Source of the DNA: JBPCQA01 sp050998615
Lineage (GTDB): Bacteria; Actinomycetota; Actinomycetes; Propionibacteriales; Nocardioidaceae
NCBI GenBank assembly: GCA_050998615.1
Contig: JBPCQA010000019.1
Location: 144,739 to 208,738 of the forward strand
Reading direction: 5' to 3'
DNA length: 64,000 nucleotides
Shown here: positions 16,641 through 25,010 of the stretch, in pieces
How the letters are laid out: each line of letters starts with the position of its first letter
Numbering within the stretch: the stretch's first letter is position 1
The notes under the pieces: generated by a model
Told to the model about the DNA's origin: nothing
Database searches by the model: none
What the model saw: only the letters and a program-made list of their open reading frames with translations
Made by a program: the position numbers and the translations under genes

Positions 16641-17519
16641 ATGGGCAGGTTTCACCGGCACGACGACGGCACAGTGCACGAGCACGACCACGATCGTGGC
16701 CACACCGACGACCACGGCCACACCGACGACCACGGCCACACCGAGGTTCACGGCCACACCGACGGTCAGGACCGCCAGGACAAGGACCTAGGCGACATGT
16801 CCGGTTACCGCACCGGCCCGGAGCGGATAGTCGTGCTGGAACGCATCTTCGACGAGAACGACCGCTGCGCGGAGGACAACCGCACCAGGCTGGACACCGC
16901 GGGCGTGGTGGCGGTGAACATGATGTCGTCCCCGGGGGCGGGCAAGACCGCGATCTTGCAGCAAACCCTCGCTCGGCTGCCCGACGCAAGCCGGGTCGGC
17001 ATCATCGAGGGGGACATCGAAACCAGCCTCGACGCGGATCGGCTCGCCGGCTTCGGTGCTCAGGTTTCGTTGCTCAACACGAGCAACGGGTTCGGCGGGG
17101 AGTGCCATCTCGACGCCCCGATGATCGCCTCGGCGATGGGGCGCCTGGATCTGTCAAGTCTCGACCTCGTATTCGTCGAAAACGTCGGCAACCTGGTCTG
17201 TCCCGCCGAGTTCGACGTCGGCGCCCATCACCGGGTGATGGTCTACGCCATCACCGAGGGGGAAGAGAAGCCGCTCAAGTATCCCGTGATGTTTCGCTCC
17301 GTCGACCTCGTCTTGGTCAACAAGCTGGATCTGCTGCCCCATCTCGACTTCGACCTCGCGCTCTTCGAGGACAACCTGATGTCGGTCAACCCGACCGCTA
17401 CGGTCTTGAAGGTGAGCGCTCGCACCGCCGAGGGACTGGAGTCGTGGTACGAGTGGCTGGCGGTGCACGCACCCCTCGGAAACCCCGAAATCCTTGACTT
17501 CCCCAAGGCCGAGGTATAG
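16641..17519 (+). CDS. hypB: Hydrogenase nickel-inserting GTPase HypB
   Basis: 292-aa SIMIBI GTPase that stores and releases nickel. The first 42 residues are a histidine-rich metal-binding tail built from HGHTDD units. P-loop SSPGAGKT at 96-103, then EGDIET, the nickel/zinc CH pair in GGECHLDA, FVENVGNLVCP and guanine-specificity NKLD. The His tail is encoded by an 18-nt tandem repeat (see separate feature). Confidence 0.96.
   Translation: MGRFHRHDDGTVHEHDHDRGHTDDHGHTDDHGHTEVHGHTDGQDRQDKDLGDMSGYRTGPERIVVLERIFDENDRCAEDNRTRLDTAGVVAVNMMSSPGAGKTAILQQTLARLPDASRVGIIEGDIETSLDADRLAGFGAQVSLLNTSNGFGGECHLDAPMIASAMGRLDLSSLDLVFVENVGNLVCPAEFDVGAHHRVMVYAITEGEEKPLKYPVMFRSVDLVLVNKLDLLPHLDFDLALFEDNLMSVNPTATVLKVSARTAEGLESWYEWLAVHAPLGNPEILDFPKAEV
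16698..16769 (+). repeat. 18-nt tandem repeat encoding the HypB histidine tail
   Basis: Four head-to-tail copies of 18 nt; the first two are identical GGCCACACCGACGACCAC, the third and fourth diverge in the last third. Each unit encodes HG-HT-DD. Unit number is likely to vary between strains by slippage, changing nickel-binding capacity. Confidence 0.85.
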
Positions 17520-17606
17520 AAACAAAGAAACTTCACAACTGCAGGGCCAAGGGGCGGGTCCAGGCAATGACAGGGGTGCTGACCCACCTCGGAAAGTGTG
17601 GTTTGC

Positions 17607-18662
17607 ATGCCCACAGCCGCAGCCGTCAAGGCTGAAGAGACCCTCATTCATGTGCTTTGGATCAACGCTGGTCTTAGTTGTGATGGTGACTCCGTCTCGC
17701 TTACTGCGGCGACCCAGCCGAGCATCGAAGAGATCGCGCTGGGAGCGCTGCCCGGCCTCCCCCAGATCGCGGTGCACTGGCCACTGATCGACTTCGAGTG
17801 CGGGCCCAACGGCGGCGCTGACGACTTCCTCGAATGGTTCTTCAAAGCCGATCGCGGCGAGCTCGAGCCCTTTGTCCTGGTCGTCGAGGGCTCGATCCCC
17901 AACGAGCAGTTGCATGACGAGGGCTACTGGTGCGGCTTCGGCAACAATCCGGCGACCGGGCAGCCGATGACCACCAGCGAATGGCTGGACCGGCTTGCCC
18001 CGAAGGCCACCGCGATCGTCGCGGTCGGCACCTGCGCGACGTACGGCGGGATCCACGCGATGGCCGGCAACCCGACCGGAGCCATGGGCGTGCCCGACTA
18101 CCTCGGCTGGGACTGGAAGTCCAAGGCCGGCATCCCGATCGTCTGTGTGCCCGGGTGCCCGATTCAGCCCGACAACCTGTCGGAGACGCTCACCTACCTG
18201 CTCTACATGGCCACCGATCAGGCGCCGATGATTCCGCTGGACGACGCGCTGCGACCGACCTGGTTGTTCGGTGCGACCGTTCACGAGGGCTGCGACCGCG
18301 GCAGCTACTACGAGCAGGGCGACTTCGCCACCGAGTACGGCTCGCCGAAGTGCATCGTCAAGCTCGGCTGCTGGGGGCCTGTCGTCAAGTGCAATGTCCC
18401 CAAGCGGGGCTGGATGAACGGCATCGGAGGCTGCCCCAACGTCGGCGGCATCTGCATTGGTTGCACCATGCCCGGATTCCCCGACAAGTTCATGCCATTC
18501 ATGGACGAACCCCCGGGCGGCAAGCTGTCCACGACCGCAATCGGCGTGTATGGCTCGGCGATCCGGTCGCTCCGGCACATCACCAGCCACACCGTCGACC
18601 AAGAGCCCAAGTGGCGCAAGCGCGGCAAGCAGCTCACCACCGGCGCGTCCCGCACCTGGTAG
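17607..18662 (+). CDS. hhyS: Group 1h [NiFe] hydrogenase small subunit
   Basis: Electron-transfer subunit carrying three Fe-S clusters; 351 aa from ATG 17607 (GGAAAG ten bases before). The proximal cluster motif is SCDGD (Cys25, Asp28) instead of CxxC, a 3-Cys/1-Asp ligation known for oxygen-insensitive actinobacterial-type enzymes. Further ligands: VGTCATYGG, VPGCPI, medial/distal cluster cysteines in HEGCDRG, KLGCWGPVVKC and GGCPNVGGICIGC. No Tat signal and no C-terminal membrane anchor are seen, so the enzyme should be cytoplasmic-side. Upstream gap to hypB is 87 nt. Confidence 0.95.
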   Translation: MPTAAAVKAEETLIHVLWINAGLSCDGDSVSLTAATQPSIEEIALGALPGLPQIAVHWPLIDFECGPNGGADDFLEWFFKADRGELEPFVLVVEGSIPNEQLHDEGYWCGFGNNPATGQPMTTSEWLDRLAPKATAIVAVGTCATYGGIHAMAGNPTGAMGVPDYLGWDWKSKAGIPIVCVPGCPIQPDNLSETLTYLLYMATDQAPMIPLDDALRPTWLFGATVHEGCDRGSYYEQGDFATEYGSPKCIVKLGCWGPVVKCNVPKRGWMNGIGGCPNVGGICIGCTMPGFPDKFMPFMDEPPGGKLSTTAIGVYGSAIRSLRHITSHTVDQEPKWRKRGKQLTTGASRTW

Positions 18663-18698
18663 TCACGACTCCCCACACTCCGACAGAGAGGCGGCGTC

Positions 18699-20492
18699 AT
18701 GACGTCGACGATCCCCAAGCCCAGCAGCAAGTCCCAAAGCTCCGACGGTCTGGTGGAGATGGCGTGGGATCCCATCACTCGGATTGTCGGCAGCCTCGGC
18801 ATCTACACCAAGATCGACTTCAACCAGAAGGTCGTCGCCGAGTGCCACAGCACGAGCTCGATCTTCCGTGGCTACTCGATCTTCATGAAGGGCAAGGATC
18901 CCCGCGACGCACACTTCATCACCAGCCGGATCTGCGGTATCTGCGGAGATAACCACGCCACGTGTTCTTGCTACGCGCAGAACATGGCGTACGGCGTGAA
19001 GCCGCCGCACCTCGGCGAGTGGATCGTCAACCTGGGCGAGGCCGCGGAATACATGTTCGACCACAACATCTTCCAGGAGAACCTGGTCGGAGTCGACTAC
19101 TGCGAGAAGATGGTCGCCGAGACGAATCCGGGCGTCCTCGAGCAGGCCAACCGGACCGACGCCCCGCACGCGGACGCCCATGGGTACAAAACCGTCGGTG
19201 ACATCATGCGGTCCCTTAACCCGTTCACCGGCGAGTTTTACCGCGAGGCGTTGCAGGTGAGCCGGCTGACCCGCGAGATGTTCTGCCTGATGGAGGGCCG
19301 CCACGTCCACCCGTCGACGCTGTACCCGGGCGGCGTGGGCACGGTTGCCACCATCCAGCTGATGACCGACTACATCACCCGGCTGCAGCGCTACGTCGAG
19401 TTCATGAAGAAGGTCGTGCCGATGCACGACGACCTGTTCGACTTCTTCTACGAAGCGCTTCCGGGCTACGAGCAGGTTGGCGACCGCCGCATCCTGCTCG
19501 GCTGCTGGGGGTCCTTCCAAGATCCCGAGCACTGCAACTTCGAATACCGCGACATGACCAACTGGGGTCGCAAGATGTACGTGACCCCCGGTGTCGTCGT
19601 CGACGGCAAGCTGGTGACGACCGACCTGGTCGAGATCAACCTCGGCATCCGGATCCTGCTTGGCTCCTCCTACTACGACGACTGGGAGTCGCAGGAGATG
19701 TTCGTCACCCACGACCCGCTCGGCAACCCGGTCGACCGGCGCCACCCGTGGAACCAGCACACCAACCCACAACCGCAAAAGCGCAACCTCGACGACAAGT
19801 ACAGCTGGGTGATGTCACCGCGCTGGTTCGACGGCAAGGACTATCTCGCGCTGGACACCGGCGGCGGCCCGTTGGCGCGGCTATGGGCCACGGCGCTGGC
19901 CGGCCTGGTCGACATCGGCTACGTCCAGTCCACTGGCAACTCGGTGAAGATCAACCTTCCCAAGACCGCGCTCAAGGGCCCGGTAGAGCTGGAGTGGAAG
20001 GTCCCGCAGTGGAGCAACACGATCGAGCGCAACCGGGCCCGCACCTACTTCCAGGCGTACGCCGCCGCGTGTGCGCTGCACTTCGCGGAGAAGGCACTGG
20101 TCGAGATCCGGGCCGGCCGGACCAAGACATGGGAGAAGTTCGAGGTGCCCGAGGAGGGCGTCGGCTGCGGCTTTACCGAGGCGGTCCGTGGTGTGTTGTC
20201 ACACCATCTGGTGATTAGGGACGGCAAGATCGCGAACTACCACCCCTACCCACCGACACCGTGGAATGCCAGCCCCCGTGACTCCTACGGCACCCCGGGA
20301 CCCTACGAAGACGCCGTCCAAGGGCAGCCGATCTTCGAGGAGAACGACCGGGAGCACTTCAAGGGCATCGACATCATGCGTACGGTCCGCAGCTTCGACC
20401 CATGTCTGCCGTGCGGTGTGCACATGTATCTCGGCGACGGGAAGAAACTCGAGATGCTGCACACGCCGACCCAGTCCATGACGGGGGAGTAG
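18699..20492 (+). CDS. hhyL: Group 1h [NiFe] hydrogenase large subunit
   Basis: Catalytic subunit holding the NiFe(CN)2CO centre, 597 aa. The L1 motif RICGICGDNHATC is at 77-89 (Cys79, Cys82) and the L2 motif DPCLPCGVH at 567-575 (Cys569, Cys572). The 22 residues after His575 form the tail that the maturation protease (25011-25535) should remove after nickel insertion. The GDNHATCS extension of L1 is characteristic of group 1h, the high-affinity enzymes used to scavenge atmospheric H2 in Streptomyces and mycobacteria. Co-operonic with hhyS (36-nt gap). Confidence 0.96.
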   Translation: MTSTIPKPSSKSQSSDGLVEMAWDPITRIVGSLGIYTKIDFNQKVVAECHSTSSIFRGYSIFMKGKDPRDAHFITSRICGICGDNHATCSCYAQNMAYGVKPPHLGEWIVNLGEAAEYMFDHNIFQENLVGVDYCEKMVAETNPGVLEQANRTDAPHADAHGYKTVGDIMRSLNPFTGEFYREALQVSRLTREMFCLMEGRHVHPSTLYPGGVGTVATIQLMTDYITRLQRYVEFMKKVVPMHDDLFDFFYEALPGYEQVGDRRILLGCWGSFQDPEHCNFEYRDMTNWGRKMYVTPGVVVDGKLVTTDLVEINLGIRILLGSSYYDDWESQEMFVTHDPLGNPVDRRHPWNQHTNPQPQKRNLDDKYSWVMSPRWFDGKDYLALDTGGGPLARLWATALAGLVDIGYVQSTGNSVKINLPKTALKGPVELEWKVPQWSNTIERNRARTYFQAYAAACALHFAEKALVEIRAGRTKTWEKFEVPEEGVGCGFTEAVRGVLSHHLVIRDGKIANYHPYPPTPWNASPRDSYGTPGPYEDAVQGQPIFEENDREHFKGIDIMRTVRSFDPCLPCGVHMYLGDGKKLEMLHTPTQSMTGE

Positions 20493-20500
20493 CAGCCACG

Positions 20501-21463
20501 ATGGCTGATACCGAAGCAGAAGTCAGCAGGTCCGACCAGCTTCGGGCAGCCGGTGATCGCATCGACACCTTGCTGAACGCCAGTGCGTCCGGCGGCACGG
20601 TTGCCCGTGAGCGCGCCGAGGAGCTGGTCCGGTTGGTCGCCGATCTCTACGGCGCCGGGCTGGAGCGGGTGCTGACGATTGTCGACGACGCCGGTCGGCT
20701 TGACGACGACGTGCTGGCCGCGCTGGCGGCCGACGACCTGGTCGCCAGCCTGTTGCTGGTTCATGGGCTGCATCCGTACGACGTGATCACGCGGGTCGAG
20801 CAGGCGCTGGAGAGCGTGCGGCCCTACCTCGGGTCCCACGGTGGAGACGTCGAGTTGCTCGAGGTGAGCGAAGACGGCGCCGTACGCCTGCGGCTGCTCG
20901 GCAGTTGCGACGGCTGCCCATCCTCGTCGGTGACGCTCAAGCTCGCCGTCGAGGGAGCGATCGAGGCGGCGGCCCCCGAGATCACCGCCATCGAGGTTGA
21001 AACCCCCATCGAGGACACTCCTCCGGTTGCCGGTGGGCCGGTGATCTCCGTCGAGGCACTGCGGTCCCGGATCGGCGACAGCGCAGCCCAGGCGGAGCAG
21101 ATCGGCTCTCATGGCTCGTCGTGGGAGTCGGTCCCCGAGCTGGCAGAGCTTGCCGCCGGTGGGGTGGCCGGTTTCTTGGTGGCGCAGACACCGATCGTGG
21201 TCTGCCGGATCGGCTCGGACCTCTTCGCCTTCCGTGACCACTGCGGGAGGTGCGAGGAGTCGCTGGCCGGGGCGAGCCTGGCGCGCCGGATGGGCGGCGC
21301 CGTCGGTGACGCGGTGCTCCGCTGCCCGACATGTCAGGCGCACTACGACGTACGACGGGCCGGCGCGTGCCTGGATGCGGCCGAGCTGCACCTTGACCCG
21401 CTGCCGCTGCTGGTCGACGGTGATGTGGTGTCGGTCGCCGTGCCCTCTGCGGTAGCGGTATGA
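20501..21463 (+). CDS. hhyE: NifU-domain/Rieske-like iron-sulfur protein (HhyE-like)
   Basis: 320-aa two-part protein. A helical N-terminus (1-95) leads to a NifU C-terminal/Nfu domain at about 96-165 with cluster-binding CDGC (Cys136, Cys139). The C-terminal part (about 205-310) has the Rieske-like pattern, but with HCGRC (247-251) and CPTCQAHYD (275-283), i.e. two CxxC pairs where classical Rieske proteins have CxH and CxxH. Lies 8 nt after hhyL. It matches the type of protein proposed to carry electrons from mycobacterial group 1h hydrogenase to the respiratory chain; cluster type and role here are inferred. Confidence 0.82.
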   Translation: MADTEAEVSRSDQLRAAGDRIDTLLNASASGGTVARERAEELVRLVADLYGAGLERVLTIVDDAGRLDDDVLAALAADDLVASLLLVHGLHPYDVITRVEQALESVRPYLGSHGGDVELLEVSEDGAVRLRLLGSCDGCPSSSVTLKLAVEGAIEAAAPEITAIEVETPIEDTPPVAGGPVISVEALRSRIGDSAAQAEQIGSHGSSWESVPELAELAAGGVAGFLVAQTPIVVCRIGSDLFAFRDHCGRCEESLAGASLARRMGGAVGDAVLRCPTCQAHYDVRRAGACLDAAELHLDPLPLLVDGDVVSVAVPSAVAV

Positions 21464-21488
21464 GCAGCGCGACCGTCGCGGTGACGTG

Positions 21489-22154
21489 ATGAGCTCCGCC
21501 CCACCACCCGGCGTCCGCAGTGGTCCACCGCTGTCAACATTGCGGCGCATCACCGAGAGCCGCCCGGCGCCGGTGGTCGGCGAGCGTTGCGAGATGTGCG
21601 CGGAGCCGATCGCGCAGAGCCACCCACACGTGGCGAACCTGCAGAGCCGCAGCCTGATGTGCACCTGTCGGGCCTGCTACCTGCTGTTCACCGACCAGCA
21701 GGCGCACCTGCACTACCGGGCGGTTCCGGACCGCTACCTGTCGTTTCCCGACTTCGAGCTCGACGGTCGCCTGTGGGACGAGCTGGAGATCCCGGTAGGG
21801 CTCGCGTTCTTGTTCCAGAACTCCGTGCAGGAGCGCACGATCGCGTGCTACCCCGGCCCCGCCGGCGCAACCGAATCCGAGCTGCCCCTGGAGGCGTGGG
21901 ACCGCATCGTCGAAGCCAACCCGCAGCTGGGCGTGCTGCTGCGCGACGTCGAAGCGCTGCTGATCCGGGGGACCGGACGCAACGACTTCTCGTGCCACTT
22001 GGTGCCGATCGACGCCTGCTACGAGCTGGTCGGCCGAATGCGCACGTTGTGGCGCGGCTTCGACGGCGGCCGCGAGGCCCACGACGCGATGGATGCGTTC
22101 TTCGCCCAGGTGCAGGCCCGCAGCCGACCCGCCCCACCGGTCGGGGCACCATGA
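21489..22154 (+). CDS. Hydrogenase-associated cysteine-rich protein (DUF5947-like)
   Basis: 221 aa, no known enzyme signature; I recognise it as the DUF5947 type seen beside group 1h hydrogenases (from memory). The N-terminal third holds CEMC (34-37) and CTCRAC (58-63) with His45 and His47 between, a plausible zinc or iron-sulfur site. The rest is alpha/beta with WDELEIPVGLAF and FSCHLVPIDACYEL. ATG 21489 follows hhyE by 25 nt and the stop overlaps the next start. Likely a maturation or assembly factor, by context only. Confidence 0.75.
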   Translation: MSSAPPPGVRSGPPLSTLRRITESRPAPVVGERCEMCAEPIAQSHPHVANLQSRSLMCTCRACYLLFTDQQAHLHYRAVPDRYLSFPDFELDGRLWDELEIPVGLAFLFQNSVQERTIACYPGPAGATESELPLEAWDRIVEANPQLGVLLRDVEALLIRGTGRNDFSCHLVPIDACYELVGRMRTLWRGFDGGREAHDAMDAFFAQVQARSRPAPPVGAP

Positions 22155-22792
22155 GCGGCTACCAGTTCTCCGTGTTGGACATCTGCGCCGAACAGTACGC
22201 CGTCGCGCCGCAGTTGACCGCCCGGTTGCGGATCGAGGAGACCACCGGCCAGGTCATTCACGCGATCGCGCTGCGCTGCCAGGTCCGCATCGAGCCGCAA
22301 CGCCGGCACTACGACGAGCCCGAGCAGAGCGGCCTGCGCGGCCTGTTCGGTGAACGTGCCAGGTGGGTGGACACCTTGAAGCCGTTTTTGTGGATGCAAT
22401 GCAACACGACGGTGCAGGGGTTCACCGGGGCGACCGAGGTCGAGCTCACGCTGCCGTGCACTTACGACTTCGACGTGATCGGCTCGCGTTACCTGCACGC
22501 GCTCGACACGGGCACGGTGCCGCTCAACCTGCTGTTCTCGGGCACCGTGTTCACGAAGGGCACTCACGGCTTCGGGGTGCAGCAAGTGCCCTGGGAGTGT
22601 GAGGCCAGATATCAGCTCCCGGTGTCGGTGTGGCAACAGATGATCGGGTGGTACTTCCCGAACACCGGGTGGATCCGGCTCGACCAAGATGTGCTCACCC
22701 TGCTCGCCGACTTCCGCGCGCGTCACGGGTTGATCACCTGGGAGGAGACCGTGCAGAGATTGCTGGCCGCGGAAGGCGAGGCGGTGTCATGA
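22151..22792 (+). CDS. Hydrogenase-associated protein (DUF6084-like)
   Basis: 213 aa, function unknown; resembles the DUF6084 family as I recall it. Predicted mostly beta structure: long alternating stretches such as LRIEETTGQVIHAIALRCQV and a middle block FTGATEVELTLPCTYDFDV. No metal-binding cysteine motif, no signal peptide, no membrane segment. ATG 22151 overlaps the upstream stop and its stop overlaps the next ATG, so it is made in fixed proportion with its neighbours. A structural or chaperone role in hydrogenase assembly is the best guess. Confidence 0.74.
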   Translation: MSGYQFSVLDICAEQYAVAPQLTARLRIEETTGQVIHAIALRCQVRIEPQRRHYDEPEQSGLRGLFGERARWVDTLKPFLWMQCNTTVQGFTGATEVELTLPCTYDFDVIGSRYLHALDTGTVPLNLLFSGTVFTKGTHGFGVQQVPWECEARYQLPVSVWQQMIGWYFPNTGWIRLDQDVLTLLADFRARHGLITWEETVQRLLAAEGEAVS

Positions 22793-24294
22793 GCCTTGAG
22801 CTGGCGCGCACCGTCGCCGACGCCGTGTTGTACGAGGGCTATTTGCTGTACCCATACCGCGCGACCTCGAAGAAGAACCAGGCGCGCTGGCAGTTCGGCG
22901 TGCTCGGCCCGCCCGGGGCTGCGGCCGCGGGTCTGGGCGAGGAGTCGGGCATGGAGGCGCAGTGCCTGCTCAGAGCCTGCGGGCCCGGCGAATCCGTATC
23001 TGCGCGGGCTCTAAGTGGCTCCGGGGCCTCCGGTGCGGTTGGCGGCGAACCTGCCGTGACCGTGCACCTGAGATTCTTGCAACTGCAGGTGCGAGACCTG
23101 GAGCGCGTGGAGCCAGACGATCCGGCCGGCTATGTCCCGGTCGACGAGCTCGTCGTCGAAGGCGAGCGGCTGCTCAGCTGGGATGAGGCAGTCGAGCGCG
23201 AGTGCGTGTTCCCGTCGTACCAACTCTTCGACCTCCACGCCGGTGTAAGCGCCCCTGTCGAGATGCCCGGGGGCGACGACATCGAGCCGCTGTCGGCAGC
23301 CGACGGGACACCGGTGGGCCGGATTGTGCGTCGCCGGTGGCCGCTGGACGCGCAGATCACGGTGACCGCCACCGACGTCGACGGTTTCGTCCGGCTGTCG
23401 ATCGACGTGGAAAACACCCGAGCGGAGCCGCCTCGTGACAAAGACGACGCGATCCGGACCTCGCTAATCGGAGCACACCTCATCATCTCGGCGCACGACA
23501 CGGAGTTCATCTCGTTGCTCGAGCCGCCCGACAGCGCTGCGCAAGCGGCCGCGTCGTGTCAGCAGCGCCGGTGCTGGCCGGTTCTTGCCGGATCGCCCAG
23601 TGACACCGACGCGGTGCTTGCCTCGCCGATCATCCTCTACGACTATCCGGAGGTCGCCGCGGAGAGCGCGGGGGCGCTGTTCGACTCCACGGAGATCGAC
23701 GAGATCCTCACCTTGCGGGTGATGACGTTGACCGATGAAGAAAAGGCGGAGGCTCGGGCGACCGATCCACGCGCCCGAGACATCATCGACCGCTGCGACG
23801 AGATGTCAGCGGAGACGTTACAACAGCTGCACGGAATCTTGCGCGACCCGCATGCGGGTGCGGCCGCGCTTGCGGCAGCCGACGACTTGATGCCCACGGG
23901 GTTGGGTGTGCCGCCGGACCTGCGGAATGCCGAAGGGCCATCGTTCGACACCGGCGACGCGCCGTGGTGGGATCCGGCCGCAGATGCGAGCGTGCAACCG
24001 GAGGTCGACGCCGTCGTGATCAACGGGGTGAGTGTCAGCAAGGGCAGCCTGGTGCGCGTGCATCCGTCCCGCCGGGCGGATGCGCAGGATCTGTTTTTCG
24101 CCGACGAGGTAGCCCGGGTGACCGCCGTGCTGTCTGACGTCGACGGCGACGTCCACGTGGCTGTGCTGCTGGTCGACGACCCGGCGGCCGACATGCATGA
24201 CTGGTACGGCAGATATCTCTACTTTGCCCCAGAGGAACTCGAGCCGCTATCAACCGAAGTAGAGACAGATCACCGAGAGGAGAGCCGATCATGA
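22789..24294 (+). CDS. Conserved hydrogenase-cluster protein, 501 aa, function unknown
   Basis: No family name comes to mind. Visible regions: an N-terminal alpha/beta part (1-40, YLLYPYRATSKKNQARWQFG) containing a variable loop at about 62-82 that is encoded by repeat family B (GPGESVSARALSG); a central beta-rich part (about 85-240); an acidic helical part (about 270-380) with CQQRRCWPVL near 254; and a C-terminal SH3-like stretch with GSLVRVHPS and DWYGRYLYFAPEEL. It is coupled by overlaps to the DUF6084-like gene before and the 39-aa gene after, which argues for a shared complex around the hydrogenase. Confidence 0.7.
   Translation: MSLELARTVADAVLYEGYLLYPYRATSKKNQARWQFGVLGPPGAAAAGLGEESGMEAQCLLRACGPGESVSARALSGSGASGAVGGEPAVTVHLRFLQLQVRDLERVEPDDPAGYVPVDELVVEGERLLSWDEAVERECVFPSYQLFDLHAGVSAPVEMPGGDDIEPLSAADGTPVGRIVRRRWPLDAQITVTATDVDGFVRLSIDVENTRAEPPRDKDDAIRTSLIGAHLIISAHDTEFISLLEPPDSAAQAAASCQQRRCWPVLAGSPSDTDAVLASPIILYDYPEVAAESAGALFDSTEIDEILTLRVMTLTDEEKAEARATDPRARDIIDRCDEMSAETLQQLHGILRDPHAGAAALAAADDLMPTGLGVPPDLRNAEGPSFDTGDAPWWDPAADASVQPEVDAVVINGVSVSKGSLVRVHPSRRADAQDLFFADEVARVTAVLSDVDGDVHVAVLLVDDPAADMHDWYGRYLYFAPEELEPLSTEVETDHREESRS
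22979..23015 (+). repeat. Dispersed repeat family B, copy inside the 501-aa gene
   Basis: TCTGCGCGGGCTCTAAG at 22999-23015 is identical to 56074-56090, and 30 of 34 bases match the 55920-55964 copy. It is translated as GPGESVSARAL, in the same reading frame as the copy in dhaM (EPGHSLSARAL). Confidence 0.75.
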
Positions 24295-24410
24295 AAACAC
24301 TGGGAAGAATCACCACTGCACTGCTGACAACCGCGACAGTGGGTGCCGTCGTGCTCGGAGTGCGTTCGATCCCCGACATCCAGAGGTATCTCAAGATGCG
24401 CCAGATGTGA
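24291..24410 (+). CDS. Small membrane-associated protein (DUF6893-like), 39 aa
   Basis: Starts at ATG 24291 inside the stop of the 501-aa gene (ATGA), with GAGAGGAG nine bases upstream. The peptide has a basic start, a hydrophobic helix TTALLTTATVGAVVLGV (8-24) and a conserved-looking tail SIPDIQRYLKMRQM. This is the DUF6893 small-protein type as I remember it. Probably a membrane tether or small partner of the hydrogenase complex; too short for the usual ORF cut-offs. Confidence 0.75.
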   Translation: MKTLGRITTALLTTATVGAVVLGVRSIPDIQRYLKMRQM

Positions 24411-24438
24411 ACGGCGCAGCAGACAAGGAGGAGACACG

Positions 24439-24645
24439 ATGAGCGACACACCAGGTGAGCACCTCGACGAAGAGTCACAAGAGGAGCGCGGACCGACGGG
24501 CTCACGCGACACCGGCTCAGACGAGCCCGGTGGCGGCCCGGCAGACCGGCCGGAGGGCGGGTCCGACAAGGAGTCCGACACCTCGGTGCAACCGCAAGAG
24601 GCCCAACACCCCGAGTCACCGAATCTGCAGTCCGGTGGCGGTTAG
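24439..24645 (+). CDS. Small acidic disordered protein, 68 aa
   Basis: ATG 24439 is preceded by a strong AAGGAGGAG site (24425-24433). The protein is almost entirely Glu, Asp, Gly, Pro, Ser and Gln with no hydrophobic core, so it should be unstructured. No family recognised. Position between the 39-aa gene and another disordered protein suggests a role in the same operon, for example as a soluble tether or stress-related filler, but nothing in the sequence proves this. Confidence 0.6.
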   Translation: MSDTPGEHLDEESQEERGPTGSRDTGSDEPGGGPADRPEGGSDKESDTSVQPQEAQHPESPNLQSGGG

Positions 24646-24681
24646 AGCATAGTTACGACTCCGGTCGAGAAGGAGAATCAG

Positions 24682-25008
24682 ATGAGCACTCCCACTCCAT
24701 CCCCTGGCGGCGATGACCCCGACACCGCAGGAAGCGCCGTGCCGCCTTACGAAGGTCGCCGCGAGAGTGCCGATGTCGGCACTCAGCAGGAGTCCGAACG
24801 AGATGGCGCCAAGGTAGGTGGTGCGACGGGTCCGGTTGAAGACGACGAGATGAAGGCCGCCGAGCCGGCGGACACCGATCGCGGCGCGACCGGGTCGCCG
24901 GCCGACGAGCAGCCAGCTGCCGAGTCGCCGGAGACCGACCTCGACGACGACACGGTCGGTCCAGCTCATGTCGAGGGCACCCCGCGGGGTGAGGACGCGG
25001 GCGCCTGA
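24682..25008 (+). CDS. Acidic disordered protein, 108 aa
   Basis: ATG 24682 with GAGAAGGAG seven bases upstream. Composition is dominated by Asp, Glu, Pro, Ala, Gly and Ser; no cysteine, no membrane segment, few aromatic residues (one Tyr near 23). Predicted intrinsically disordered. It ends 2 nt before the maturation protease gene, so it belongs to the hydrogenase transcript. No function can be assigned. Confidence 0.6.
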   Translation: MSTPTPSPGGDDPDTAGSAVPPYEGRRESADVGTQQESERDGAKVGGATGPVEDDEMKAAEPADTDRGATGSPADEQPAAESPETDLDDDTVGPAHVEGTPRGEDAGA

Positions 25009-25010
25009 AC

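Noticed and set aside
16690..16770. CRISPR-like short repeats
   Set aside because: Units are contiguous without spacers and encode the in-frame histidine tail of HypB.
17154..18602. 482-codon open frame antisense to hypB and the small subunit
   Set aside because: Opposite two well-supported hydrogenase genes; no recognisable motifs.
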